Below, one piece after another: positions 1-8,021 of a stretch of DNA of 64,000 bases; the first letter of the stretch is position 1, and the number at the start of each line of letters is the position of its first letter. This stretch comes from Catenibacillus scindens (lineage in GTDB: Bacteria > Bacillota > Clostridia > Lachnospirales > Lachnospiraceae), in assembly GCF_014202115.1 (NCBI RefSeq), contig NZ_JACHFW010000001.1, forward strand, positions 310,001-374,000, written 5' to 3'. A program made the translations under genes and the position numbers. The notes beneath the pieces were generated by a model. That model had not been told where the DNA came from. It was given only the letters and a program-made list of their open reading frames with translations, and ran no database searches.

Positions 1-705
1 GGCCTGACGGGCCGCAGCGCTGCCGCCGTAGGCAGAACCGCCGTAAACTACGGAAATCTCATCAGACAGAGCGTTCTCAAAGCTCTGGGTTCTGGAAATA
101 TCCGCTTCCTGGCTCTCATCAGAAAACACAAGGACATCCATCCCTAAACAACCGGCATTCTCAAGGCCCTGGGCCGCGTCTTTTCCAAGCTGCCCTTCAT
201 CCATAGATACCGTAACATCTGCAGTCACCCCATCCAGGCTTCCATTAAAAACAATGAGAGGAACACCGGAATTTTTCAGGTTAGCCGCCCCCTGGGCTGA
301 CAGAGAAGCATCTACCGGACATACAACTGCCGCGTGGACATTTTGCCCTACAAGATCATCGAGCTGCCCCGACTGTTCCTGAGCAGTGGACGCTGTCAAA
401 AGAACATAGCCAAGACTGTCTGTAGAAATCTGGCTCAGATATTGTGAAGCCAAAAGTGTTGCGTCATAATACCAGCCTTCCTCCGCCGATGGCAGACTCA
501 CAGCAATCACCGTATCTTTAGACATACTCTGACTGTTGGAAAATACCGATGACACCTGGGACGATTCCGGAAGTTCGCTCTCATCCACCCTGTTTTCATC
601 TGTCTGCGAACATCCTGACAGCAGCAGTCCCGCCATCCCAAGGCAAAGAACCCAGGACAGGGTCCTTCTGCTTTTCTTTTTCATAATTTCGTCCAAACTT
701 CTCAT
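1..705 (-). CDS. Sugar-type substrate-binding lipoprotein, C-terminus cut by window edge
   Basis: The gene is open at position 1, so only 235 N-terminal residues are visible. It starts with a basic stretch and a hydrophobic segment ending in the lipobox LLSGC, with Cys32 as the probable lipidated residue, so the mature protein should be anchored outside the membrane. After a Ser-rich linker comes a type-1 periplasmic-binding fold: a VIAVSLPS strand, then AAVVCPVDASLSAQGAANLK and GVPLIVFNG, as in RbsB-like sugar receptors. I chose ATG 705 because AGGAGG lies 11 bases upstream; ATG 684 in the same frame has no such site. It follows glmM on the same strand after 92 bases. No permease or ATPase is visible, and the ligand is unknown. 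Confidence 0.8.
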   Translation of the reverse strand, partial: MRSLDEIMKKKSRRTLSWVLCLGMAGLLLSGCSQTDENRVDESELPESSQVSSVFSNSQSMSKDTVIAVSLPSAEEGWYYDATLLASQYLSQISTDSLGYVLLTASTAQEQSGQLDDLVGQNVHAAVVCPVDASLSAQGAANLKNSGVPLIVFNGSLDGVTADVTVSMDEGQLGKDAAQGLENAGCLGMDVLVFSDESQEADISRTQSFENALSDEISVVYGGSAYGGSAAARQA

Positions 706-797
706 TGCAATATACGCCTCCTGTCCAGACACTGTCCCTACGACCGTCCCTTCGTCTCCCCGATCAGCAACCTTTCCTCCGCAACCATTGTAACCGT

Positions 798-2144
798 TCA
801 ATCTGCAGCATGTCCATTGGCCTTTAATAAATCTACGATTCGCTCTACATACTGGCGGCAGATCTCATCTGTCTTTGCCTCAGCCATGACCCGGATCACC
901 GGCTCTGTGCCGCTCTCTCGCACAAGGAGACGGCCGTTGCCCCCAAGCTCTTTATTGGAAGCCTCCACAGCGGCAATAATCTGGGGATCGCTCTGTGCCG
1001 CCCGCTTATCCGCCACTTTAACATTTACAAGAAGCTGAGGATAAATCTGAATAGGCTTTGTCAGCTCAGACAGACTCATTTTTTTCTCAAGCATAACTTC
1101 CATTAACTGGATAGACGTTAAAATTCCATCGCCTGTACGGGCATACTGGCTGAAAATAATATGACCGGACTGTTCGCCGCCCAGAGAGTGTCCCCCCGCC
1201 ATCATATTTTCGTAGACGTATTTATCACCCACAGCTGTCTTTTCATAAGCAATACCGGCTTCATCCAGAGCCTTAAACAGACCGATGTTGGACATAATGG
1301 TAGCAACCACTGTATTATTGGCCAGTTTTCCGCACTCTTTCATATAACAGCCGCACACGTACATGATCATATCCCCGTCCACAAGCTGTCCCTTTTCATC
1401 CACCGCAAGGCAGCGGTCCGCGTCGCCGTCATAAGCAAAACCTACGTCCAGCCCGTTGTCCACCACAAATTTCTGGAGAGACTGAATATGGGTGGAACCG
1501 CAGTCTTTATTAATATTTGTTCCGTCAGGTTCAGCGTGGATAACAAAGGTCTTGGCACCTAGAGCGTCAAACACACTTTTCGCGATGGCCGATGCTGAGC
1601 CGTTGGCGCAGTCCAGTCCCACTTTTTTGTTTTTAAAGGAGCGGGTTGCAAGGGAAATCAGATGACCGATATAGCGGTTGCGGCCCATGGCGTAGTCCAC
1701 AGTACGCCCGATCTTCTCCCGGACAGCCAGAGGAAGTTCTCCCATCTTTCCGTCAATATAATCCCCAATCTGCTGCTCAACTTCAGCCTCAAGTTTATGG
1801 CCCTGTGCATTGATCACTTTAATGCCGTTGTCATAGTAAGGATTATGGCTGGCAGAGATCATGATACCGCAGTCAAAATCCTCGGTGCGCACCACATAGG
1901 ACACACTGGGTGTTGTGGTCACATGAAGAAGATAGGCGTCAGCGCCGCTGGCTGTAACGCCGGCAGCCAGAGCGTACTCAAACATGTAGCTGGACCGGCG
2001 GGTATCTTTGCCGATCACAATATTGGCCTTATGATCTTTGCCGTAATAATAGCCTAAAAAACGGCCCACCTTAAAGGCATGTTCAACTGTCAGATTTACA
2101 TTGGCCTCACCGCGGAAACCGTCTGTTCCAAAATATTTTCCCAT
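798..2144 (-). CDS. glmM: Phosphoglucosamine mutase GlmM
   Basis: GlmM interconverts glucosamine-6-phosphate and glucosamine-1-phosphate in the cytoplasm, on the route to UDP-GlcNAc and peptidoglycan. The 448-residue protein has the standard alpha-D-phosphohexomutase layout. It opens with YFGTDGFRGEAN. The phosphorylated serine lies in ISASHNP (Ser99), the metal loop is DGDADR (239-244), the sugar loop is GGEQSGH, and the C-terminal phosphate-binding loop is RESGTEPVIR. ATG 2144 is preferred over ATG 2159 because it begins at the conserved MGKYFGTDG and has GGAG at good spacing. A sigma-A promoter lies about 210 bases upstream, and the leader carries a structured repeat shared with carA. Length is typical of the family. 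Confidence 0.97.
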   Translation of the reverse strand: MGKYFGTDGFRGEANVNLTVEHAFKVGRFLGYYYGKDHKANIVIGKDTRRSSYMFEYALAAGVTASGADAYLLHVTTTPSVSYVVRTEDFDCGIMISASHNPYYDNGIKVINAQGHKLEAEVEQQIGDYIDGKMGELPLAVREKIGRTVDYAMGRNRYIGHLISLATRSFKNKKVGLDCANGSASAIAKSVFDALGAKTFVIHAEPDGTNINKDCGSTHIQSLQKFVVDNGLDVGFAYDGDADRCLAVDEKGQLVDGDMIMYVCGCYMKECGKLANNTVVATIMSNIGLFKALDEAGIAYEKTAVGDKYVYENMMAGGHSLGGEQSGHIIFSQYARTGDGILTSIQLMEVMLEKKMSLSELTKPIQIYPQLLVNVKVADKRAAQSDPQIIAAVEASNKELGGNGRLLVRESGTEPVIRVMAEAKTDEICRQYVERIVDLLKANGHAAD

Positions 2145-2452
2145 GACTAATATCTCCATTTCATCATTTACATCTTTGGTATCATAACGCCTTGTTCATG
2201 TATCACAGGCGTCAAAATACCTTTTACGCCTTTATTATTATATGCCCTGTTTTTATATTCATGATACTGAGGGTTGGAATCTGCTATCCTATCCTCGCGG
2301 CCTGGCCGCTTCCGGCAACAGGCATTAAATCAGGCGTCATTTCAAATCACATTATAGCACAGCCATTCCGGACCAGGCAACAAAAGAATTGCCCTGGCAA
2401 ACGACAGCTCACATCTGCGACTGTGATTCTCAATGCTGCCGCGCCATAAAAG
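2145..2452 (-). promoter_or_regulatory. glmM promoter and long leader
   Basis: On the minus strand there is a -35 TTGCCT (2380-2375) and a -10 TATAAT (2356-2351), 18 bases apart. They give a leader of roughly 200 bases before glmM. No protein-coding gene is convincing in this gap. Positions 2240-2180 (minus) hold a repeat with a hairpin (AGGCGT paired with ACGCCT) that recurs upstream of carA. A second imperfect hairpin just upstream of the promoter (CCAGGGCAA / TTGCCTGG) may end cdd transcription. Confidence 0.5.
2180..2240 (-). repeat. Dispersed structured repeat, copy A (glmM leader)
   Basis: Read on the minus strand, the segment contains TATTTTGACGCCTGTGATAC. It matches positions 52880-52930 on the plus strand with few differences over about 45 bases. 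A 6-bp stem (AGGCGT/ACGCCT) encloses the TATTTTG run. Function is unknown. The copy is transcribed in the glmM leader. Confidence 0.55.
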
Positions 2453-2893
2453 CTACAGTGAAAAACTCAAGGGCAGAAGCTGATCCAGAGTAAACGCCCG
2501 CCACTGGAGATCCTTCCCCTCTCTTCCAAGAAGGATCATAAAATCCCCGGAGCAAAACTCAGCCATGACCTGACGGCACACTCCGCAGGGCGGACATTCT
2601 TCCTCTGCCTTTTCCCTGCCGCCCACCACGGCAATGGCCTGAAAATCCCGGACGCCCTCGCTGACAGCTTTAAAAAAAGCGGTGCGCTCAGCGCAATTTG
2701 ATGGTGTATAGGCGGAATTTTCAATATTGCAGCCGGTATATACTCTGCCCTCGCCGCACAGCAGAGCCGCCCCCACTTTAAATCCGGAATAAGGGGCGTA
2801 TGCTTTTTCTCTCGCATCCAAAGCCTGTTGAACAAGGGCCTTTTCCCAGCCTGTTTTCCCAGAATCTATCTGATTATCCTTCTGAACTGACAC
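2453..2893 (-). CDS. cdd: Cytidine deaminase
   Basis: This enzyme hydrolyses cytidine and deoxycytidine to uridine and deoxyuridine in pyrimidine salvage. The 146-residue length fits the homotetrameric Cdd class. Zinc ligands are visible as Cys67 in SNCAER, followed by the catalytic Glu69, and Cys103 and Cys106 in PPCGVCRQ. The substrate motif TGCNIENSAY is intact. The start is a GTG at 2893 preceded by GAGGAG. The ATG inside that leader is out of frame. The gene lies upstream of glmM on the same strand, 308 bases away, so it is probably a separate unit. Confidence 0.95.
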   Translation of the reverse strand: MSVQKDNQIDSGKTGWEKALVQQALDAREKAYAPYSGFKVGAALLCGEGRVYTGCNIENSAYTPSNCAERTAFFKAVSEGVRDFQAIAVVGGREKAEEECPPCGVCRQVMAEFCSGDFMILLGREGKDLQWRAFTLDQLLPLSFSL

Positions 2894-3034
2894 AATCTTT
2901 TCATCTCCTCATTCATGACGCTCTCGCAAGTCTTTCCGCGGGATTCGGATCAGCTTTAACAAACCTCTTACGATCCGAATCCCCGCGTTCTATGTTCCTT
3001 TCTGGACGGCGCTGACCAAACATCCGCTGGATGT

Positions 3035-3631
3035 TCAGCCCCATTCCACATGGATCGTCAGGGCTCTAACCGCGCCAAGCACAAGATTTTGGGCCATAAC
3101 CGCCACAGACCGGGTAGAATCCCTGAAATTGTTGGCCATCCACTGGCGTAAAAGTCCTATACAGCCGGAGGAAATAAAACTGTAGAAATATTCCGCCTGT
3201 TTTGGTGTCGCCTGGGGATAGGCCTCCATATACTGTTTAAGGCTGTAATCCTTCCCCATAGCCAAAAGGCGGTTAAGAAAGGCAAAATCGCTATTCTCGC
3301 CCAGAAGGATAATGCACATATCCGAATTTTGTTTCAGGAACTCAAACACATGACAGTAGGCTTCCAAAAGGCCGTTCTCATTTTTTAATGACACATTTAG
3401 TTCTTTAATAACCAAGCCTAACTGCTGCGTCATCTGACTTTCAATAGACTCCATCAGATCGTAAATATCCGCGTAATGGGTGTAAAAGGTTCCCCGGTTA
3501 ACCTGGGCTTTTTCACATAATTCGCGCACTGTAATGTTTTGAATTGGTTTCTCCATCAGCAGGCTGGTAAATGCCTGCCTGAGCATCTGTTTTGTCAGGC
3601 GTACCCTGGCGCTTTCTTTTTTACTTTCCAA
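3035..3631 (-). CDS. TetR/AcrR-family transcriptional regulator
   Basis: The 198-residue protein has an N-terminal TetR helix-turn-helix (about residues 12-58) with the hallmark VNRGTFYTHYADIYDLM. An all-helical C-terminal half should bind a ligand and dimerise. The C-terminal type resembles the TetR-like group in Firmicutes that often controls neighbouring exporters or oxidoreductases. The start is TTG 3631, chosen because GAGGTGA sits six bases upstream and no ATG fits. It is transcribed away from the NAD-dependent epimerase at 3908, which may be its target (inference). A clear promoter at 3752-3724 and a small palindrome at 3654-3669 in its leader suggest autoregulation. The ligand is unknown. 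Confidence 0.88.
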   Translation of the reverse strand: MESKKESARVRLTKQMLRQAFTSLLMEKPIQNITVRELCEKAQVNRGTFYTHYADIYDLMESIESQMTQQLGLVIKELNVSLKNENGLLEAYCHVFEFLKQNSDMCIILLGENSDFAFLNRLLAMGKDYSLKQYMEAYPQATPKQAEYFYSFISSGCIGLLRQWMANNFRDSTRSVAVMAQNLVLGAVRALTIHVEWG

Positions 3632-3653
3632 TAAAAATCACCTCAATTCAACA

Positions 3654-3669
3654 CAATACAGTCTGATTG
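3654..3669 (-). promoter_or_regulatory. Possible operator in the tetR leader
   Basis: The imperfect palindrome CAATCAGaCTGtATTG lies between the promoter and the start codon of the TetR gene. Position and symmetry fit an autoregulatory operator. The arms are short, so this is only a suggestion. Confidence 0.3.
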
Positions 3670-3723
3670 TTCAATAACAAACATATCTCCCGAAATTGAT
3701 GATTTTAACTGCTTTATTTCTAT

Positions 3724-3752
3724 ATTATAATTATTTATATAAAGATAGTCAA
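3724..3752 (-). promoter_or_regulatory. Promoter of the TetR-family gene
   Basis: On the minus strand there is TTGACT (3752-3747), a 17-base spacer, then TATAAT (3729-3724), a near-consensus sigma-A promoter about 90 bases upstream of the TTG start. Confidence 0.75.
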
Positions 3753-3907
3753 CAACCGCCGTTTTTTCCAATGGCGTAGGCCAAACCGCTGCGTTTTAAG
3801 CGCTCACCTGAACCACTGTTTTTCGCATGAAACGACGGTTACTAATTGTACCTGCGGCAGGCAGCACTTTTCCTGCCGTGAATGGAATTATGAAATGGGG
3901 AATCTAT

Positions 3908-4942
3908 ATGAAAGATATTTATATTATTACCGGCGCAAATGGCCATTTGGGCAGCACTATCATCCGGGCGCTGCGGCGCCATCTTCGCAATCACGCTTCC
4001 AACATTCAGGAGGTGCGGGGACTTATCCTTCCCGGTGAGGAGCCGCCCTTTAAAGAAGACCGTTACATCCACTGGTACTACGGCGATGTGACAGATATCT
4101 CTTCTCTTGTCCCGCTCTTTGCTCACACCGGGGATTCCCGGATCATTGTCATCCACACTGCGGGAATCATCGACATTACCGCGTCATCTGCCACCGATAA
4201 AATGATGGCGGTCAATGTGGGCGGCACAAAAAATATGGTAGCTGCATCTTTGGCCCACAATGTCTTCCGTTTTCTTTACGTTAGCTCCGTCCACGCCATC
4301 CCTGAACTTCCCGACAATGAAACCATTATCGAGACAAAAAATTTCTCGCCGGACAAAGTGGTGGGCGGATATGCAAAGACAAAAGCTGAAGCTACCCGGT
4401 ATGTTTTAGGCAGCGTGGCCATGGGGCTTCCCGCCATCGTCGTCCATCCTTCCGGCATCATCGGACCCTTTGATACCCAGCGCAATCATATGGTGGCTGT
4501 AATCCGGGACTATATCTCCGGGAAGCTTCCCGCCTGTGTCAAAGGCGGCTATGATTTTGTGGATGTCCGGGATGTGGCCGCCGGATGTCTTGCAGCCGTA
4601 CATAAAGGCAAGATCGGCGAATGTTACATTCTCTCCAATGAACATCTGGAAGTAAAGAAAATGCTTGATAGCGTAAAATCCATGGCCGGCACAAAAAAAG
4701 TGCCTCTGATCCCTATGTGGATGGCCAAAATCGCCGCCCCCTTCCTTGGCCTCGGAGCAAAAATACGCCATACCAAACCGGTCTACACCCGCTATTCTCT
4801 CTATACACTGAAAAGCAACGGTCATTTTTCCCATGATAAGGCCACCCGCGAGCTGGGCTACCGCCCCCGTTCTTTAAAAGATACATTAAAAGACACGCTC
4901 CGATGGCTTAGAATCCATAAAATCGGACGGCCGCTGGCATAA
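3908..4942 (+). CDS. NAD-dependent epimerase/dehydratase (extended SDR)
   Basis: The 344-residue protein is an extended short-chain dehydrogenase/reductase. The Rossmann glycine motif TGANGHLGS is at residues 8-16. The catalytic Tyr155-x3-Lys159 pair lies in YAKTK and the serine in LYVSSVHA (126-127). The substrate half (PLIPMWMAKIAAPFLGLG onward) resembles dihydroflavonol-4-reductase-like and 3-beta-HSD-like members, but the substrate cannot be read. I start at ATG 3908, at the Rossmann strand and after a GGGG-AATCTAT spacing. Upstream ATGs at 3827 and 3890 would add a low-quality extension. A small hairpin (CGGCAGG/CCTGCCG, about 3855-3879) lies in the leader. Divergent from the TetR gene and convergent with the XRE gene. 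Confidence 0.85.
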   Translation: MKDIYIITGANGHLGSTIIRALRRHLRNHASNIQEVRGLILPGEEPPFKEDRYIHWYYGDVTDISSLVPLFAHTGDSRIIVIHTAGIIDITASSATDKMMAVNVGGTKNMVAASLAHNVFRFLYVSSVHAIPELPDNETIIETKNFSPDKVVGGYAKTKAEATRYVLGSVAMGLPAIVVHPSGIIGPFDTQRNHMVAVIRDYISGKLPACVKGGYDFVDVRDVAAGCLAAVHKGKIGECYILSNEHLEVKKMLDSVKSMAGTKKVPLIPMWMAKIAAPFLGLGAKIRHTKPVYTRYSLYTLKSNGHFSHDKATRELGYRPRSLKDTLKDTLRWLRIHKIGRPLA

Positions 4943-4946
4943 AACA

Positions 4947-5038
4947 AGCGGCATGGCTAAAAGTTATTTTCCCAAAGACAAGTCTCTTTAGGATTTCACT
5001 TGTCTTACATAAGGGTGCATAACAAAAGCCATGCCGCT
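4947..5038. repeat. 92-bp nested inverted repeat between convergent genes
   Basis: The outer arms AGCGGCATGGCT (4947-4958) and AGCCATGCCGCT (5027-5038) pair perfectly. An inner pair AAGACAAGT/ACTTGTCTT and intermediate GTTAT/ATAAC segments extend the structure into one long hairpin. It begins just past the epimerase stop and ends before the XRE stop, so it can serve as a bidirectional terminator. The length and nesting are unusual for a simple terminator. Confidence 0.7.
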
Positions 5039-5052
5039 AAAGTATTTTTTAT

Positions 5053-5973
5053 TTAAGATTTTTCATGTAAAAGCAAATTTAATGCTCCGTAAACAAGGCC
5101 AACCCGGATAAACAAAAAGACCCCCACTGCCGCCATCATCAGCAAAAAAACTGTGGCCAGACATCCGGCCAGATCCTGAGCCGGACCTTCCTTAACAAGA
5201 GCTACGCCCATCATTGGGACAATACTCAAAATACACAATCCCACGCCTGTAGCGATACCTACGGTAAATCGAGGCTCAAACCTGTATTTTTCCTGAACCA
5301 CGCTCTGACTCGCATCCATATCCAGCATAAAGTTCTCTACTTTAAGATAGTCAAAATGGCTGTAGCGCATTCCACATATAATAAAATCTACCACCGCCAC
5401 AAAGACCAGCAAAAGGAGAACCATCACCCCTATAGCTCCGGCAAAATCCTCACTGATGACAGTCATCTGAGATTCCGCCAGACCCCCCAGTATAATTAAG
5501 CAGCAGGGGGAGAGAATACACAGGGTGACACCGGCAGCGATCCATGAACTGCACCGACGTACCATATCCAGGTAGCTCCATGCCTCGCTCATACTCACAA
5601 GGCGGGGCGTCCATCCTCCGTAACCCCGGTCAGCGCCGGCATGGCCGAAGTCCTTTCCGTCCCGGCCCGGATCGCTGCCAGCGCTGTCTCTGTCACACTG
5701 CCAGTTCCGGGCATCCCCAGATGATTCATCATCCATTTCCTTTTCTTTCTCCTGGTCACTGGAATCGGACTCCCCTTCATCGTTCTTCAGCAGATAATCT
5801 GTGGTTACATGAAAAATCTGACTGAGCATTACAATTTTATCCAGATCCGGCATGGCGTTACCGCTCTCCCATTTGGACACCGACTGCCGGGAAACACCCA
5901 CCATCTCCGCCAGCCGTTCCTGGGACCAGCCGTTTTTCTTTCTCAGCACCATGATTTTCTCATTAAGTCTCAT
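5053..5973 (-). CDS. XRE-family regulator with C-terminal membrane domain
   Basis: The 306-residue protein joins an N-terminal XRE/Cro helix-turn-helix (residues 1-60, with [20 protein letters not shown]) to a hydrophilic acidic linker. Four hydrophobic segments then follow, consistent with a membrane anchor. Proteins of this layout are common in Firmicutes and usually bind DNA from the membrane or control a nearby operon; no target is known here. ATG 5973 has AGGAGG six bases upstream. It lies upstream of the DEAD-box helicase stop on the map but is transcribed after it on the minus strand, with a 120-base gap. The role of the membrane domain is not known. Confidence 0.85.
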   Translation of the reverse strand: MRLNEKIMVLRKKNGWSQERLAEMVGVSRQSVSKWESGNAMPDLDKIVMLSQIFHVTTDYLLKNDEGESDSSDQEKEKEMDDESSGDARNWQCDRDSAGSDPGRDGKDFGHAGADRGYGGWTPRLVSMSEAWSYLDMVRRCSSWIAAGVTLCILSPCCLIILGGLAESQMTVISEDFAGAIGVMVLLLLVFVAVVDFIICGMRYSHFDYLKVENFMLDMDASQSVVQEKYRFEPRFTVGIATGVGLCILSIVPMMGVALVKEGPAQDLAGCLATVFLLMMAAVGVFLFIRVGLVYGALNLLLHEKS

Positions 5974-6093
5974 TGCCGTCCTCCTTTATATAGGTTCAAC
6001 TTTTTCAGTTCTTATTCTGGCATCATCATACCATATTTTACAGAGGACAGCCAGCAAGAGGAGATGGAATTTTGTCAACCGGCGGTTGCATTT

Positions 6094-7674
6094 TTATTTT
6101 CTGTTAGCCGGCTCAATATTAATGCTCTTTCCTTTGATCTTCACATGATCCATAGCCCGGAGGACATCCTGGGCGTACTCTCTTGGGACTTCGACAAAAG
6201 TATATTTATCATACATATCAATGCTTCCGATGAGCCGTCCGGAAATACCGGTCTCTCCGGCAATGGCTCCCAAAATATCTCCCGGCCGGGCTTTCTGCTG
6301 GCGTCCCACATTGATAAAGAGGCGAACCATTCCTTCCTGGGCTCCGGTATCGCCAAATTCATCATCTCCCATGGCGCTGTCCACATCTGTACCGTCCCGC
6401 ATGGACATTTTCAGAAATGCCGCGGCAATATCCATAGCCGTATAATCTTCTTCATTGACACGGTTTTCAATCATGGAGATGTAGGAGGACAAATCTTCAC
6501 TGGCAATCATGTCCCCAAGGTTTTTAAAGATCATATCCGCCTTTGTGCTTGCCACGTCGTTGAGGGACGGAATAGGTTTCGCTATGATCTTTGTCTTGCA
6601 GTAGCGCTGGATCTCTTTCAGTTTATACACTTCCCGTCCTACGACAAAGGAAAAGGCCAGTCCCATGCGGCCTGCCCGCCCGGTTCTTCCAATCCGGTGG
6701 ACATAATATTCCTCATCCTGGGGCAGATCATAATTAAATACAATATCCACGTCATCCACATCAATGCCCCTGGCAGCCACATCGGTGGCCACAAGGATAT
6801 CCGTCCGTCCATTTCTGAAACCGTTCATTACCCTGTCTCTTTGCTGCTGTTTCATGTCCCCGTGAAGGCCCTCAGCAAAATAACCCCTGCCCTGAAGGCC
6901 GGTGACAAGTTCATCCACCTGTTTCTTAGTATTGCAGAAAACAATGGACAGATGAGGATTGTAAATATCCAAAAGTCTCGACAGAACCTCTTCCTTAGAT
7001 TTTGGACGCACTTCAAAATAATACTGCTCAATATTTTTTACAGTCAGTTCCTTGCGCACTACCCGGATCAACTGGGCATCCTTCTGATACTGGGCAGCGA
7101 TATCCATAATGGGCTGGGGCATCGTGGCGGAAAACAGTACGGTCTGGCGCTCATGGGGAACTTCTTTGAGAATCGTCTCGATATCATCACGAAATCCCAT
7201 GTTCAGCATCTCATCTGCTTCATCCAGCACGGCCATAGTCACATGGTCAAATTTCACCGTCTTTCGGCGCATATGGTCCATAACCCGCCCCGGTGTTCCG
7301 ATAACTACCTGAACACCGGATTTTAAGGAACGGATCTGTTTTACAATATCCTGTCCTCCATAAATAGGGATCACTTTGATCCCGTGCATAAATTTTGCCA
7401 GCCGGCGGATCTCATCTGCCACCTGAATCGCCAGTTCTCTTGTAGGACACAATACGATCGCCTGGACATGCTTATCTTTAGGGTCGATGCGCTCCAAAAG
7501 GGGAATGCCAAAGGCCGCAGTCTTTCCCGTTCCTGTCTGGGCCTGGCCGATAATATCTCTGCCTTCCATAACCACCGGGATTGCCCTGGCCTGGATCGGA
7601 GTTGTCTCCTCAAATCCCATTTCTGTCACTGCGCGGACAATTTTTTCATTAATTCCTAATTCGTCAAATTTCAA
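6094..7674 (-). CDS. DEAD-box ATP-dependent RNA helicase (CsdA/DeaD type)
   Basis: The 526-residue enzyme unwinds RNA duplexes using ATP and should act in ribosome assembly, mRNA decay or cold adaptation. Motifs run in order: Q motif (GFEETTPIQ), Walker A AQTGTGKTAAF, PTRELA, DEAD as VLDEADEML, SAT as LFSATMP, and motif VI HRIGRTGRAGR. The C-terminal 75 residues (VRLFINVGRQQKARPGDIL to FVEVPREYAQ) form the DbpA-type RNA-binding domain found in CsdA-like helicases. The start is TTG 7674, with GGAGGT eight bases upstream. The gene has its own strong promoter and an early intrinsic terminator in the leader, so transcription attenuation is likely. Confidence 0.95.
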   Translation of the reverse strand: MKFDELGINEKIVRAVTEMGFEETTPIQARAIPVVMEGRDIIGQAQTGTGKTAAFGIPLLERIDPKDKHVQAIVLCPTRELAIQVADEIRRLAKFMHGIKVIPIYGGQDIVKQIRSLKSGVQVVIGTPGRVMDHMRRKTVKFDHVTMAVLDEADEMLNMGFRDDIETILKEVPHERQTVLFSATMPQPIMDIAAQYQKDAQLIRVVRKELTVKNIEQYYFEVRPKSKEEVLSRLLDIYNPHLSIVFCNTKKQVDELVTGLQGRGYFAEGLHGDMKQQQRDRVMNGFRNGRTDILVATDVAARGIDVDDVDIVFNYDLPQDEEYYVHRIGRTGRAGRMGLAFSFVVGREVYKLKEIQRYCKTKIIAKPIPSLNDVASTKADMIFKNLGDMIASEDLSSYISMIENRVNEEDYTAMDIAAAFLKMSMRDGTDVDSAMGDDEFGDTGAQEGMVRLFINVGRQQKARPGDILGAIAGETGISGRLIGSIDMYDKYTFVEVPREYAQDVLRAMDHVKIKGKSINIEPANRK

Positions 7675-7705
7675 AATATTTACCTCCGTATAGGTTTCCA
7701 GTCAC

Positions 7706-7766
7706 AAAAAAGATCCCTCAGCGATCCTGTGATCCAACTCATATCCCACCTGATAACCACTGAGGG
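7706..7766 (-). terminator. Candidate attenuator in the helicase leader
   Basis: On the minus strand, CCCTCAG (7766-7760) and CTGAGGG (7721-7715) can pair, followed directly by six T residues (7711-7706). The hairpin starts a few bases after the predicted transcription start and ends about 32 bases before the helicase start codon. It would stop transcription before the gene unless the stem is prevented from forming. Confidence 0.65.
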
Positions 7767-7776
7767 TAACTTGTAT

Positions 7777-7805
7777 AGCATAACAGATGGGCCAGAGTCT
7801 GTCAA
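7777..7805 (-). promoter_or_regulatory. Promoter of the DEAD-box helicase gene
   Basis: There is a perfect -35 TTGACA (7805-7800), a 17-base spacer, then TATGCT (7782-7777) on the minus strand. Transcription would start near 7770, immediately before the attenuator hairpin. Confidence 0.8.
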
Positions 7806-8021
7806 ATCACTTTTTCCTATGTTTTTCGGACAGCACTTGTCATAGTTCAGTCAACATATTTTCCTCTGATAGCATATTGCATTTCAAAAAGATATATGGT
7901 AGTATTAATATATGCTCAATCTAGTTTTAAAAACTATGTATAGTTTTGTCGTAAACAGAATATAGTAATGGTAATCCTCTGAAACTCAGAGGTACCTTTG
8001 ATATTGAGGAAGGTGATTAAT
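7806..8021. other. Intergenic region upstream of the hemolysin-III gene
   Basis: No gene is supported here. The region is AT-rich and holds a perfect palindrome TAGTTTTAAAAACTA (7922-7936) and a small hairpin CCTCTGA-AAC-TCAGAGG (7976-7992) shortly before the downstream start. Either could be a regulatory site. I could not settle on a promoter. Confidence 0.35.

Noticed and set aside
2192-2449. Possible small protein between glmM and cdd
   Set aside because: The region is the glmM promoter and leader with a structured repeat. The frame has no ribosome site and unusual composition.
3827-3907. Longer N-terminus for the epimerase
   Set aside because: The extension contains a hairpin and no conserved residues. 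ATG 3908 begins exactly at the Rossmann strand with a plausible ribosome site.
5809-7326. A long open frame on the plus strand across the helicase region
   Set aside because: It is antisense to the DEAD-box helicase and the XRE gene, has no family motifs, and starts without a ribosome site. It is a shadow of real coding sequence.
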